Positions 37,499-51,351 of a stretch of DNA of 64,000 nt are shown here, one piece after another. Made by a program: the position numbers and the translations under genes. The notes under the pieces are model-generated. The model had not been told where the DNA came from. It saw nothing but the letters and a program-made list of their open reading frames with translations, and searched no databases. Numbering within the stretch: the first letter of the stretch is position 1; every line of letters starts with the position of its first letter. This DNA comes from Tetranychus cinnabarinus (taxonomy: Eukaryota > Arthropoda > Arachnida > Trombidiformes > Tetranychidae): assembly GCA_022266195.1 (NCBI GenBank), contig WHVY01000008.1, positions 620,001 through 684,000 on the forward strand. Reading direction: 5' to 3'.

Positions 37499-39528
37499 CT
37501 TTTTTTTTTGTTATACACAACTTCAAGCAATCCGATTGATTAAACTTTTCAATTCAAATTATAAACATTAGGCAGATTTGGAAGCAAAAGAGTCAACAGT
37601 TGAACGGAAAAGTGTGATCAAAATTGATAAATAATACAACAATGATGATACAAATCTACCGGTGGAAGGATATTTGGCTTCCTTTTTAAGTTAAATTGAA
37701 CAAAAAAACAAAATGTTAATAATGTCTTGACAACCATTTTAATCAATCAAGTCTTGATTATCAAGATGACAATCAGCAAGTCCAAGAAACTTGAGACTCA
37801 AACTTAAGAATCTATTTATGCAAATCGTTTTACCCACCAAATAGATTGAATCTTATCAGACATGTTTACTAATTAATCATTCTGAACGATTAACCACCCA
37901 ATTCATTTGCTAACAATAATCTCGTTAAATGCAAACAAAACAATCGAGACAACAAACAGTATCAATGGTAAACAACAATTTACTCAATCAGATTGACCAG
38001 TTAAGGATACAAGAAATTTGAGTTTCCATTTGCCTGTTTAGATCCAATACCGATTCATTTGTATGTTAATTGGTGTTACATTCAACATAAATTGACATTT
38101 TCCTTGAATCACAGCAAAAAACGCATCAAAGTTAATGTAGGAAGTGATAGGTTTTCAGTTAATTCAGCAGGGAATCCCTAATCAGTTTAATCGTTAATTG
38201 GAAATCAATTTTTGTCGATTCAATTATTGATGCTATCCTTTCTCATCTTTATCATTATGAATTTCAATTGACTAAATTATGCTGAAAAGGAATGCATAAT
38301 GTTTAGTGGACAAAATATGGAAACCATTTGATTTGTTAATGTAATGCTGGCTACGTGCCGAGACAATCAGTTGATTAAATAATTAATTCATCCAGTTTGA
38401 ATTTAAAGATGTTGATGCTGTCAAGATCATTTAACGATTCAATTATAAATAATTGTCACACACTATACATTTGTACATATACTGTACATTTTAACATGAT
38501 TTGCCTTTAATAAATCTTCAATTTCTCGGTCAGTTTTACATTTTTCCACTCAAATGTTATCTATTTCATCAATTGATGCATAATTAATTATGAATGATTA
38601 ACTGCCTTCTTTGGACGCAATATTTCTTGAATATTTCCACCTTCATCTTTTGACTTTTGCTTGGCTTTGAAATTAACAGCGATCAGCGAATGACTGTGAT
38701 TTGAATCTTTAATAATTAATGGGGTTACAACAATCATATATTAATGCATTTGTGTATAAATTATAATTGTTTGATTACAATCACAATTAGTCTAGTGGTT
38801 TGAATAAGTAAAAGATGTTGGTTTGATGCGATAATTATTCACTTACATTCGCACAATAAATCCTCTTCTGTCAATGATTAATGTTTTTTGAATTGATTTT
38901 TGCTCAACTTGAGCTCTATTCATTCAAAATTATTAATATTCATTTGTTTGGGTTATATTCTGGTAATTTGAGGAGATTTGGAATGAATTATTATTAATAA
39001 ATGAGATAAAATTGTTTGTTTTGGTTTCAAAAGTTTTCTTTATTTGCTTATTTTGTTAATCATCTGATATGTATGATTGGTATTGATTATCAGGAAAATG
39101 AAAATGATAGTTTTAAAAAAAATAGAAATGAATTTGTGAATCAACATAAGATGGAAATGGTGTAACAAAGTTGGGGTGATTAGTTAAAAAATATGTATTT
39201 TACTTCAATTAGAATGAAATAATTGAAGGAAAAAAAACTCTTTGGCAGGCACCTTGATGCATTTTGGGCTTAACAATATTGCAACGAATGTCATTGCAAA
39301 GCTAAACTCTTTCTATCCAATGTATAAAAATAGAACATTAAATCAGATGATTATGAATGTTTCATGGAAATTGGATGATAAATAGATGGCGATGAAGCTG
39401 ATTGGTACTGATGAACCAGAGATGTGAAAACCAGAGGACGAAATAAAAAAGACCAGTGAAACCAAAGTTATTGTGAATTTGATTTAAGAAGATTCAAAGC
39501 ATCTAGTAACTAATTATTTGATTATGAT
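37499..39528. other. Intergenic between astacin 2 and cuticle gene
   Basis: AT-rich; no open frame with coding character was found on either strand. It should contain the astacin 2 promoter and the 3' UTR of the cuticle gene. Confidence 0.5.
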
Positions 39529-40798
39529 TTAGTATCGGGGAGCTTCGTAGGATTTCTTGGCATAACCCATGTTGAAGTATTGCTTTGAGTATCCACCTCC
39601 GTAGCTAGGTCCGTACAAACCGTAACCGGCCTTTGGTACGTATGAAGATTGTTTGTATGAAGGACCATAGTTGGCTGGGGCAGGGTATGATGGCTCATAT
39701 GATGGGGCTGGGTAGGCATTGTATTGAGCTGGGGCGTTGTATTGAGCTGGAGCCTTGTATTGAGCGGGTGCCTTGTATGGGGCTGAGTAGGGTTTTGGTG
39801 CGTAAGATGCTTCTGGCTTGTATGGGGCTGGTGAAGCAGATGAGTAAAGGTTAACTGAAGCAGGGGAAGCGTTAGCGGTTCCTGGTTCGTTAGTGCTGAT
39901 GGCAGCTCGGAAACCATAATCATCAGCAACGTAATCTACTTTACGGTAAAGTCCGTAAGCATCGGTGTAACCGTAAGATCCCTTTTTGTTTCCATAGTCA
40001 TCACCTGTTAATATTTAGAGATAAAATTAGAAGATTGAACAGATTGAATAGCAAATAAACTTACCTTCTTCTTGTTGGTGAGTTTGGGTTCCATAACCAT
40101 CATCAATTTCATAACCGAAATTGTATGGGTTTGGTTTCTGTTTAAATTTGATTGGAAATCAGATTAATAAACAACACTGAAAGAAATAAGCGATAACTGT
40201 AAATAAACTGTACTCACGTAGTAGGGTTCAGCAGCGTATGCCTTTGGTGCTGCGTATGGGGCTGGAGCATATGATGGTGCATATGATGGAGCGTAAGTTG
40301 GTCGAGGTGCGTATGATGGAGCTTGGTAGGATGGTCTGTGAGCAATGTAATCTTCCTTTGGTGGTGGTGAGTATTTAGGTCCATGAGATGGGTATCTTGC
40401 TGGACCAGAGTATCCGTAGTAAGCAGGAGATGAGGTAGCGTAAGCTACTAAACAGACGAGAAGAAGTGCCTGGTTAGATGAACAGAAGAAGAGAAAAGAA
40501 AACAATTGTTAAATATCGATACTTATGATGATTCAGAGTTGCAACAATAACAGCAAGAGGTAAGATAACAAATAAAATTTAGTTGAACGGTTTCCAACAA
40601 AGGATTAGGTTAGTGAGTCAAAGTTTGAAGCAAACAAAGGGACTGTTTATAAGTTAACAGAGGTTATACAAAATTATCCAGCAAAATGGTTAGAGAGTGA
40701 AAAACCGTTTTAAAATCAAGTTGAGTGTTTTAAATAAGAGAATCACTAATCAATTGAAAATAAGTATTGAAATTCATACCTTAAACATTTTAAGTTGA
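39529..40798 (-). CDS. RR-type chitin-binding cuticle protein
   Basis: Structural protein of the exoskeleton. Four exons: 40790-40798 (only MFK), 40218-40469, 40065-40137 and 39529-40004, 269 residues. The tiny first exon interrupting the signal peptide is typical of arthropod cuticle genes. The signal continues as ALLLVCLVAYATSS. Flanking regions are Ala/Pro/Tyr-rich with repeats such as SYAPSYAP and YKAPAQY. The central Rebers-Riddiford region runs from YNFGYEIDDGYGTQTHQQEE to GSYGYTDAYGLYRKVDYVADDYGF, matching the arachnid style of the chitin-binding domain, split by one intron. The frame closes at TAA 39529-39531 after SYEAPRY. Class assignment is secure; RR-1 against RR-2 is not decided here. 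Confidence 0.95.
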
Positions 40799-40882
40799 GT
40801 TTTGGTTTGCAAGATTGTTTAAACAATGTGAACAGTTTGCAAGATCACAAGTGAATTGTAATTATTCGTTATGATAACCGTC

Positions 40883-40890
40883 CTTTTATA
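40883..40890 (-). promoter_or_regulatory. TATA box for the cuticle gene
   Basis: The minus strand reads TATAAAAG, 85-92 bases upstream of the ATG, a spacing that fits a short leader before the tiny first exon. Strong TATA boxes are common in stage-specific cuticle genes. Confidence 0.65.
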
Positions 40891-43800
40891 CAAATTGCAA
40901 ATCGAACCAAATTTTCTCCGAAAACAAATTATTCTCTCTCCCTCTCTTTCTCACCTTTCCTCCTCCTCTTCATCTTCTAGGACCTTTCTGCCATACCTTG
41001 AAGGTATCCAATATGAATGTTACCAAATACAACAAGACCGACAGGTAAGAAAAGAAAGAAAGAAAAAGTGAAGACAGAAAATTGGGTCAACAAAAGTGAA
41101 AGTAAAAAATGACCATTCACAAGGAGGAGCCTTCACTTTCACTATCTTACTCTCTTTTTCTCATCATCCTCATCCTCATCATGTTCTTGGAATGGTAATC
41201 ATCACAACTATCATCAAAATCATCATCAACAGCATTAAAATTATTAGGCAAAAGTAAAAAACTGTGAGTTGATGTTTTTTTCCTAAAAATTATAAATTGT
41301 ATACTTTTCAATTTCCTTACAGTTTACAATAATGAAATTAGCTAATACCAAATGCTGCATTAACCTCTCATCCCTACTTAATTACAATTAATCCCGCTCC
41401 TTCTGATCAACTTAATATCATATGAACACCATAATAGTTACTATTCACCTTTCACCATTAACATAACCAAGGTCGCCAACAATTTACCATCAATATATCA
41501 AACGCAGCACACATTTGATGATCACCGATATCATCATTATTGCTAGTATTTTGAGGATAAAAATCTGGTCAAGATGATTAAGTCTCGCTTATTCCATGAT
41601 TCTGATTAAATAATCAAGCTCTAAGGCACAATCAGTAAATCAAATTGACAACTTTTACCCAAGCCAGAGTGATTCAAACGTAAAGCCAACATTTGCGATC
41701 TTTTCACATTATAAACAATCCAACAATCGCCATCAAAAATCATCCAGTCAATTCACCATTTTATTCATTCAACAATTTTCCAAGACTGTAATTCATTGCA
41801 ATTCAGTGATCAACAATCAACTCATCAGTGTTCATCAGTCTATACCGTCCTCTAGTTACTAACCAACTGAATCTTCTTGAACCATCGTTAATCATTGAAT
41901 CAATCAACCCTGTTAACTCTGATTGCTCTTCATTAATTCCCAATTAATTAGTCTTAATACAATTTGTTTGTTATTAATCATAAAGGTCATTAAATGATTG
42001 AAAAATGTTACTGCAAGGTGCAGCAAAAAAGGTTGTAAACCAGTTGTTAGAGACACATTTGCTGACCACAATTAGACTCAATGAAATTGTCATAATCATG
42101 TTATTACAAATTTTACATTATAACCATTAAATCATTGATTAAAATTTGTGTCCAAATGAAAAACAAAACAAAGCAAAACTCAATCAAATAAGTGCATTAA
42201 TTAAACCAGAAAACTTGGCCGTACAAAATAATGTGATTTTGTTTACCTCTTCTGGTTGAAGGAAACTGGTTGATTAAAATAAAATAATTGATTTGGAAAG
42301 CTGACAAACTAATTATGACCACATTAATATAAGTTAATTTTTTGATTTTCACTAACATTGTGAAACATATTAGCAATCAATTATTATTATTTTACCTTTA
42401 ATTCAACTTGATTAATTCACATTACTTTCGGTATCCTTAAAAATCCTTAATAGTAATATACTTTTTCCCTTTAATAATTTGCCTTTTGCTTTAATTATAA
42501 TTCAGTGACAAATCAAATAAGATCGATACTAATACAATCAATAATTTAGAGGATAAAATGAATTTCTTTCACATTGAAGGCAATCTTAATTGTAATATTT
42601 GGTTAAAACGGAAACATATACTGATGACCCTCAATGAATTAACCAGTAAATAAATTCACTTTTTTACATTATCAATAATCCCAATCAATATCAGCTTTCA
42701 AGAGTAACATTAAAAATATTAATCAGTTAACGTTAATTGTATACAAGAATATAATTAACGGTTATCAAAGTGGCTCTTCTTGTGTTAGCATTGTTTTTTG
42801 GTAATAACGGCAGCAATAAAACAAGCCTTTGGGTAAAAACATTTTAAATTGTAACTTTGAGTTGAAAACAGGTCTAATTGTTGCTGATTGATTGCACCTT
42901 TAAAATTGTTGACAATGAGAAGTTTCCAGATTGAGGCAAGATAATGATTAATAACCAGTAAAATAATTTCGCGAGTTTCGCCATTCCATTGGTGTTTGTG
43001 TAATTTTTGAGGTGAAATAAAGTCCGATTAAGAGTAATTTACTGAGAGAATCAATAATTTTCACTTGATCATCAAGGTTTGTATAATTCATTTCAGTTTT
43101 GTTCAGTTAATCTACCTTTAATCAGTAATTATTTGATTTAAATAGCAAAATTAAACAGCTTTACTTGACAAACATTGTTTGAGGTCAGATAATTGTTGCT
43201 GGCAAAAATAATTGAATGGGACCCATTTGAATGGTGGTACTCGCCATGAAAATTAACAAGATTCAGGTACTTTATGATTAAATCTGATGATCAGCATAGA
43301 TTATAAGAGAACAATGTTAAGATGAAAAAAGTTAACATTATTACAACAATTGCAAATTGTAATTTCAGCAGTAGAGTTGAAGTGACTGATCCTTCGTAAC
43401 ATGTGCAGGAATGATTGCTGACATATTGTGATATCAATGATATTGATAACATTCACAATTAATTTCCCTGAAAGTTTTTCCATCAAAACGATCACATGAA
43501 TGGAGTAAATGCAATTTCAAGTTTTCCATTATGTTCTCTCTATGGTTTTGTTGCGGAAGATGCCAAATTGCGATGATCAAAATCAAATTTGTGCTTATTG
43601 TGTTGTCAACGATAATAATCGAAATCTGTATCGAAATTGATCAATCAGTTACCAATCTACATATCTGTACAAGTTTACACAATTAGCTTGCTGGTTGGTG
43701 GTCATGAACAGTTAACAGGTTATCCATTCACATCTGCATACTTGGACAGGCTGATATCAGTGATTATCAAGATGGTATCAAATTGATTGATCCAGGCTTA

Positions 43801-45640
43801 TCGGGGGAAGAAGAAGAAAAGATGATGATAATGATGAAGAAAAAAGAGTTACTTTATTTTTTTCGTACCTGAAACAGTTTTGCAATCATGTTGAGCTTTT
43901 AACAACACCCAAGATTCAGTTGAACATATGATGAAGAGCGGGAAAAGATTTTATGATTTATTCACAATAATGATGATGTTGATGTTACTGTTGATTATGA
44001 GGAGGCCAACAGGTATTAATGAGATGATCGATGTTAACATAATACAATTAAGTATGTCCAGAGTCAGGTCATTTTCAGTTGAATTAATTGGCTTGAGAAA
44101 GAGAAGAAAGAGAAATAGAGAGAGTAAACATGGCGACCTAGAAGAAAGGCGAAGGAAAAAACAAAAATTTTTTTTGATGAAATCGATACTTTAATTTATA
44201 GCACAAAATAAGCCTAAAGGTCACAGTTGAAATTTTTAATAAATGTTAATCGCTCTAAGCAAACAAAATAATATTAATAAATATTGTAAACTTTGATAGT
44301 AATGACAATTAAAGCAATGATTAAAATATAAAGTTGCAAGTAATACAAGAAAAAATTGAGACGCATTAAAATAACACATGAGTTTACAAATTTTGCCTCT
44401 TCTTTAGGTTTTTGGAGGGAAATTAAAAAATATTTTATTACCAACCAATGTGAACTTAATTATTGTTGATTAACATTAGATTTGTTTCCATTCATCTAAC
44501 AGCTATTAGAATGAGAAATTAAATTGATTTAACCCTTGATTGATTATTAATTATTTAATTCGTTCGGTCAAATTTGTACTGATCGGCAGCAGCTTAAAGG
44601 TATAATTGATTAAGGTTGTTATAAAAGTTGATCAGATTTACATAAAAGCAAATACACTTTTCTACTTCGTCTAGTTAGATCAGTTGATTGCGATTCACAA
44701 ATAATTTGATTCTAACCACGTTTGTAATTGATTATTGGAGCCACTTTATGAGTAAATCAATTAATTGTAAATGTAAATAGAATGACAACTGATAATCTTT
44801 AATTTACTTCACCTTCAATGAAAACCCAAAAGTTAACCAGTTTATTGGTTCACAAAGCGTAGGTTTTGTTTTTGTTTTGCTCATTGCCTTGTTATTTTTG
44901 CTTTCAATTTTAATCAATTCAACAAATTATAGTCATCAAAATGATTGAAAATACATTAAAATCAATAATTCACTGTGATTGGAATGTTAATTGTCTAGTC
45001 TAAATGAGACTAATTGTCCATTGCTTCAAGGATACATTTTTGTTTCATCACGGATTACGCTTGTTGCCACTTTTATTTTGCTGCATCAATCCTCATTCCA
45101 ACAGGTTAAATAATCTATCAACAATAATTGTCTGACCTGTTGACAACTTTCTCAGCATGATTAAGTAGAGAGTAGAGTTGAATAAATAAAACAGTTAATG
45201 ATTTGTTAATAATCAAAGAATCAAAACATTTCTCCAATAATAATGATTAACCTTAGCTTGCAGTATTTTTACCTTGCCAGCTTGAAATGATTTCAATTTT
45301 TTATTTTTTTCCGTTTTATTGGAAAAAATTGTAAAAAATTATCGATCTGTTTAATTAATCAAACTAACTAATTTCTCATTATAAGATCACGAACAAAATG
45401 GTAACATTTCATCAGCTTTGATAGCGCTGAGTCTTGTTAAATAGCTATATCCTCGCAAGTTTGTCATTGTAATCATTTCGGCAGATGGATAATTGAAAAA
45501 TCAACAAATTAATAGTTGAATAAATAGGTCTTTAATTTGGCAGTTTTGCTTCATTTAGGCTTTTTGGTTTCGGCTGTTTTGTACATTCAGTTGGTGGCTA
45601 ATTTGGTCCCATCAGTTCTCTGAGATTCTTGATTGTAATT
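40891..45640. other. Long intergenic region before the homeobox gene
   Basis: About 4.7 kb of AT-rich DNA with no supported gene. A plus-strand frame at 43928-44194 is basic and of low complexity, and I do not accept it as coding. Long non-coding flanks like this are usual around developmental homeobox genes and may hold enhancers, but I identified no specific site. Confidence 0.5.
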
Positions 45641-48600
45641 TCACTTCGGACTCCTTGGAAGATACTGGTCACAATCAGTGGCAATTAAATCATTGGATAT
45701 CTGTTTATCGACTTCATCGGGTAATCTTTCTTCTCGTTTCCTTCGGGCTCGTCGATTTTGAAACCAAATTTTAACCTGTAAAAAATAGATGAAAGATATT
45801 TGATTAATCAATCTGATTTATTGTTAACTTGTCAAACTATTTTGGTTCCGACCCATCAGTCAATATTATTAAATATTATTAATAACTAGTCATTTGTGAG
45901 ATTAAATTGTTATAACCAGGGGTAAGTAAGGTTAAGGTTATACAAAAGGTAATAGGTATTTTCAGGGTTGATTGTAACAAATAAACAATCATTTAATTCA
46001 AAGATGAAAACCTCAAAAAAATCTGGATTCATTGTTGTTATCATTATGAGTTTACCATCCTAATAAGTAAACTTTAATCAGACTGTTATTAAATTATGGA
46101 TTCATTGGTTTTCACTTGGATACATTGTTAATAGATAGTAGCCATTATAATAAAAGCAATGAATTTGAAAAAAGGAGAAAAATTCAATTTCGATGGAAAT
46201 CAATTGTTGAAGGTAAATATAAATAACAATAAATACGATTAATAATAGTTATAATTTGTATGCATAATATTTGTATGGATAATTTTTTAAGAAGCAGCAA
46301 AATATGTCTCAACAAATCAACCAAGCTTATGATGATTAATTTAATCCGGTTGATTTATCTGCACATAGTTACATAGTTTGTTATAAAGAGAGGCAAATAT
46401 TGAGCGTAAGGCATAAGTTTTCATATTGTTATAATAGCTATTATTATTTACAGGTAAACAGTTTAGTTAAAATACAGATATATTGAGGTTCAAGATGTAA
46501 AGGTCAAATATCGACCTCAAACCAAGGGTAAGCTATAATTGACTGACCACTCAATTCACTAGTGACCAAGTAAAATGCTGGCCTAGTGATGGTCAAAAGG
46601 GAGACTGCTATTTTGACAACAAAAAATGTCTCCGCTTACAATTGAAACCAATTTGATGAAAGATTAACAAACTCCACAAACGATTATTTTAATATACTAT
46701 TCAGGTAAGAGGAAAAATGGAGGCCATTTGTCAGTGAAAGTGGCTTATTAAAGAGGATTAAGGTAGATGATTATCTAAGTAATAGCTATAATAATAGTAA
46801 TGTTGATTAAAATTAAAATGAAATAAAGATAAGTGTATAAAGACATGGTAAAGTTAACATAACCTTTTACAGATCTTTTCACTAATCATATTTATCATAA
46901 CAACTCTCTAATCTTTTAATGTTTACCCATTATTAGCAATCTTGATCACTTAACAGCATATTAATAGTACCTTTGAGATTATAACCGGAAATCTGGAACT
47001 GGTTAAGGATTAATTGTGAGATTTGGTAAAGCTAACATTTATTCAACGACTTGTTAAATATTACAAGCGTTAAATAAATCCAAGCTTTCATACTAACTGC
47101 AAGCTTATGGAAACCAATGGAGAAAAAGTTGAGTTGATTGCAATACAAATTATATCGACTTAATTTAAGTACTCAACCAGCAATTAAAAATACATAACAA
47201 TTAACTTACCCGATTCTCTGAAATGTTTAACTGTTCCGATAAACTCCAAACCTCATAGCTGCTGAGGTAACTTGTTGAGGCAAATTTCTTCTCCAATATT
47301 TGTACTTGATGAGATGTAAATGGTATCCGAGGTCCACGATTGTTGCAGTTATATCTATTATTTAGATTGTCATTAGTCGATTGAACTCCTGTTAATAAAA
47401 TAGAGGCAGAATTAGAAAAAAATCAAATGTATTTAATATGTAATTATCAATAATTAAGTCAGCTTTTTAACCAAACAAAAGGATAACAAGTAGACAAAAA
47501 TTAACGGCTTTGTTTTCCCGGCTTAACAAGCCATTGTGCCCTTTCATTTTGATTGAACCGCAATTTTTAAATCAGATTGTAATTACATGTTATTGTAACA
47601 TTTAAATTGATTACACAAAGGATACTGAATAAAATTAAGTGTTATCGTTTCACGATTGTTTCTCAGTATTTGATGGAAAGTTATTAATAACTGTTGATTA
47701 CCATTTATTGTTGAGCCTTCCATAAGTCTTGATTCTTAATCAAGTCGACTCTTAATGAGAAAATAAAAGTACATTTGTACACTTAACCAGCAATTAGGCC
47801 ATCAAGATGACCTTGTAAACAATTGATCAAATCTAAATCACTGATTATTATGTTATAATGTAAGATAAAATCCGGTATTTTAATTTTTCTCACTCAATCA
47901 ATGAACTTCTGAATTATTTTAGCGTATAAACCAACAAAATACAGCAAAACAAAAATGAAAACAAAATGTTTAATCAGCTTTGAGCAAAATTAATGATTAA
48001 TTGGTTGTAAAAGGTTGTACAATCAAGCTAATTACAAGTCCAATCAATCTTACCATCAACAAAAAACTAAGAGATTCAATACACTTTACAATAACAGTAA
48101 AAGTAAACAAATGAAAATCTCAATCTACATCTGATTCATGTTAAATGTTTTACCTTCAATATGATTATGATTACCTTATTAAGTAAAAGTGTTAATCAAA
48201 GTTAAGTATTTCATGTTAATGTTTACCTTTGATTCACTGTTAATCACAATAATCACAACGATCATTATGATCATAATAACCAGTCAAAAGCTGAAAATTA
48301 TATAAACCTTTCATTCAATTGTGAATATCACCTGAAACAAGGTTAATACTGAACAATATGATTTATATTAAGTTATCCTTTTTGTTATAATTTTTTTGTG
48401 AAAACTCGCTTAATTGTAATCAGTTTAGTCTAATTGATAGATGACAAGACTTACTGTGGCCAAATTTGAGCCTCCGGTTGCGAGATGAGCTTTTTTTAGT
48501 TGCAGCTGAGTTGCTGTTGCAATTAGAAGTGTTTAATATTGATTCAATTGTAAAATTGGTCAATTTACGATGAGTTGATGAAGAGGCCGATGATATTGAT

Positions 48601-48818
48601 GAGGTTGAGGTTGATGATAATGTTGACAAGGTTGAAAATGATGGTGATGATGATGGAGATGAAGTTATTGTTGAGGTTGATTGAGTTATTGATGAAGTTG
48701 ATTGACATTGTTGAGTTGAAGATGATATTGTTTCATGATTGATTGACATTGATGGTGAGTTGATTGAACCGGTAGTATACAGATTAATAATCTGTCCACC
48801 AGTTAACGTATCCAACAT
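45641..48818 (-). CDS. MSX/NKL-like homeodomain transcription factor
   Basis: Three exons: 48455-48818, 47210-47388 and 45641-45775, 225 residues, in frame. Exon 1 is Ser/Thr-rich and contains FTIESILN, an Eh1-like motif that recruits Groucho-type corepressors in NKL proteins. Exon 2 carries most of the homeodomain (RIPFTSHQVQILEKKF, then SYLSSYEVWSLSEQLNIS). Exon 3 opens with recognition helix VKIWFQNRRARRKREE and ends at TGA 45641-45643. Gln50 and Asn51 are present. The PFT at the start and YLS resemble MSX and MSX-like proteins, but the first-helix match is partial, so the subfamily is tentative. The intron inside the homeodomain, just before helix-3 VKIW, is a position seen in several NKL genes. 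Introns of about 1.1 and 1.4 kb contrast with the short introns elsewhere. Confidence 0.85.
45776..47209 (-). other. Homeobox gene intron 2
   Basis: GT-AG intron of about 1.4 kb splitting the homeodomain. AT-rich; no internal gene or repeat family was recognised. Confidence 0.7.
47389..48454 (-). other. Homeobox gene intron 1
   Basis: GT-AG intron of about 1.1 kb between the Eh1-bearing exon and the homeodomain exon. No other feature seen. Confidence 0.7.
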
Positions 48819-51351
48819 ATCAACAATTAATCCTATTTCCTACGATTGTTATCCTCTTTTAAACAAACCAATGTTGAATCAAAAATGAAACAAGCAGAAG
48901 TTGAAAAGGCCAAAAATCAAATTGCCTTGATTAAGACAATTGATGGTAAAGGTTAAGGTCAATATTTGAAGACTAAAAAATAGGACAAAATATTGAAGGT
49001 AAGTAAAAAATTAGGTATAACGATTAATAAACAAGATCTACTTTGGTTAACTTGTTGCCATTCAAATGTGGAGCCAAAATGACCCGTAGGCCGAAGACGC
49101 AAACCTTTCAAATCCCATTGGCTCATTGTATTTGTATCATTTCAGTCTTTCTCTTTCTTTTTTTGCTCTCTTTTTTTTGAGTCTCATCTTGTCATCATCA
49201 GTCATCTTACCAATGATCATCATTGAACACTAACCTCCCTCACATGCGATTATCATCACCATCTTCCCTTACACTTTGATTTGATTGTAAGATCATCATT
49301 TTGCCTTTTACCTTCCACCTTTTGTTACACCACTGACTGCTGTGTAAAGGCTCTTCCTTCATCTTCCTACATCGTCTTTTATCATCGTCTTGGGTCAATT
49401 TCAAGTCTCTGGTTATTGATATTGTTTGATGGTTATTATTGATATCAATTTGTTTTGTTCAAGTCTGTCCAGGTTAACATCAATGGTCGAGTTTAATTGT
49501 CTGTGTATAACATTGAGTATGCTTCAGTGGATGTCTTGTCTCTCACATTTTTCACTTCAATGAACTTATCAGATAAACATGTATATTATCAATTATTATA
49601 TTTTCAACAAGCCCAAGAAAAGAAAGACGAAGGAAATAAAGTAATGGAAGAGAAGAAGAAGAGAAGAAGAAGAAAGAAAAGATGAAAACAAAAACAAAAA
49701 TATGAATTGGAGACTTGAAAGTGCTTCTCATATTTTCCAATATACTCGTCTTACAATTTTGTTTTCATCTTAACTGTTATACTTTTGTCCTTTTTTCACT
49801 CCAATGTAAATGATTACCTTAGTTGACATTAATTTACTTTGAGTGACCCTTAACCTGATGAACGTCCATCTCGTCGTACCTTAAGGTTTGTCGACTTTAA
49901 ATTTTAGCTTCTCTTCATTTCGCTTTCCTCTCTTCTCATCTTTGTTATCTTTTGCAAATCTTTTTGCTTCATCTTCTTCTTCGCCGTCTTCATCTGTCAA
50001 CATTTATTAGTACCAAAGTGACAAAGTTGACCTGTCCAATCAAGTAACACTAGTGAAACATTTGATCCGAGCAAAACAATTTATCGCTCTGTGAATATCA
50101 ATTTCAATCGTCGTCACATTCAATCTTAAATATATTCAAATTAGTTCATTGAAAATATAATCTCAATTTTTCAAGCAACAACAAAGATCTTATTTTGATC
50201 AGATTCTACTTGATTTATAGTTTGATATTTCATTGATTACTCTTTAAATCACCTAATTTGATCAAAAGATACAAAAATTTTATTTTTATAACCTGACTAA
50301 CCTTAATTGTTTTTAACAATCGAGATCATTTAATAGCACAACAATGATTAACTTTCAATATCAACTTTCTATTTGGCCAGACTTCACAAGTTATGCCTAA
50401 TTAATTACATAATTTTCAGCAAATTTAATTTTAATGGTAACTAAATAATGTTATACAAAAACATCAAAAGTTGAATACAATGTAAACCAAATCGGTTGTA
50501 AGTTATTTCAAGAGATGAACATTTTTTGGGTTAACTAATTTGTTTTCAACTGCAAACCCTAATTGTTGATTAAACATTAAACCTAAATTTAGCTAATTAT
50601 TTAAACTAATTTCAAAGTAAAAGTTGAAATTAAAAATAAGCAAATCAAAATGAATTCATTTTCCCATCTTTTTAAGTTGACAGGACAAAAACTAACGAGA
50701 TAACAGCTTATAAGGCATATTCATTGAAACCAATGGTAAACGGGAGTGGATCATAATTCACGGATCAAATGATTAGTTGTGTAGAAATGGAGAAATGATT
50801 AAACAATTGGAGATAACAATTAAGTACCAATTGGTAATGGCGAAAATAGCAAATAATATCAACATTTTTGCGCCGGAAATTTGGTATCCTAACGCCCGAC
50901 CTGAAGAGAGTGAAAAAAGAGACTCATCAATCTTTCAATAATAATAATGGTAATAGTAATAATAGTCTAATAATAGGAATCTAGAAAGAGACAGACCATT
51001 GAACGACAATGATATCAAAATGATAATGGTTGTCATAATGAAAATGATTTCAATTATTGTAAATGATTTAACATAAACTCCCTGTTGTGGCCTATTTTTA
51101 GTCTACAGAATCTTAACCTTTTCCTTTGACATTAAATTGTTCATTTTCATTTCATGGTTTAGATTTGTATCTTGTCTCTCTCACTCACTCACTTTTTCAT
51201 TGTAATTATTTTAAAAGTATCTCACTAAACACCACTATTTAAAAGGTAATCCTTACCTTGATTTCTTGCTAGTTTATTAATTGCACTTCAACCTTTCATT
51301 GCTTCAAATAACAGCGAATTTATTTTCACTAATTGTAAACAAGTGGTAATC
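48819..51351. other. Divergent intergenic: homeobox and CUB gene promoters
   Basis: No supported gene. The pyrimidine-rich, non-repetitive stretch 49130-49400 may be the homeobox leader region. The motif TTTTGCGCCGGAAA at about 50867-50880 resembles an E2F site. The CUB gene promoter should lie near 51200-51350. Confidence 0.45.

Noticed and set aside
43928..44194. Plus-strand 88-residue frame with hydrophobic start and basic tail, considered as a peptide precursor
   Set aside because: It arises from GAT/GAA-rich DNA, lacks a clean signal peptide and convincing processing sites, and has no splice context.
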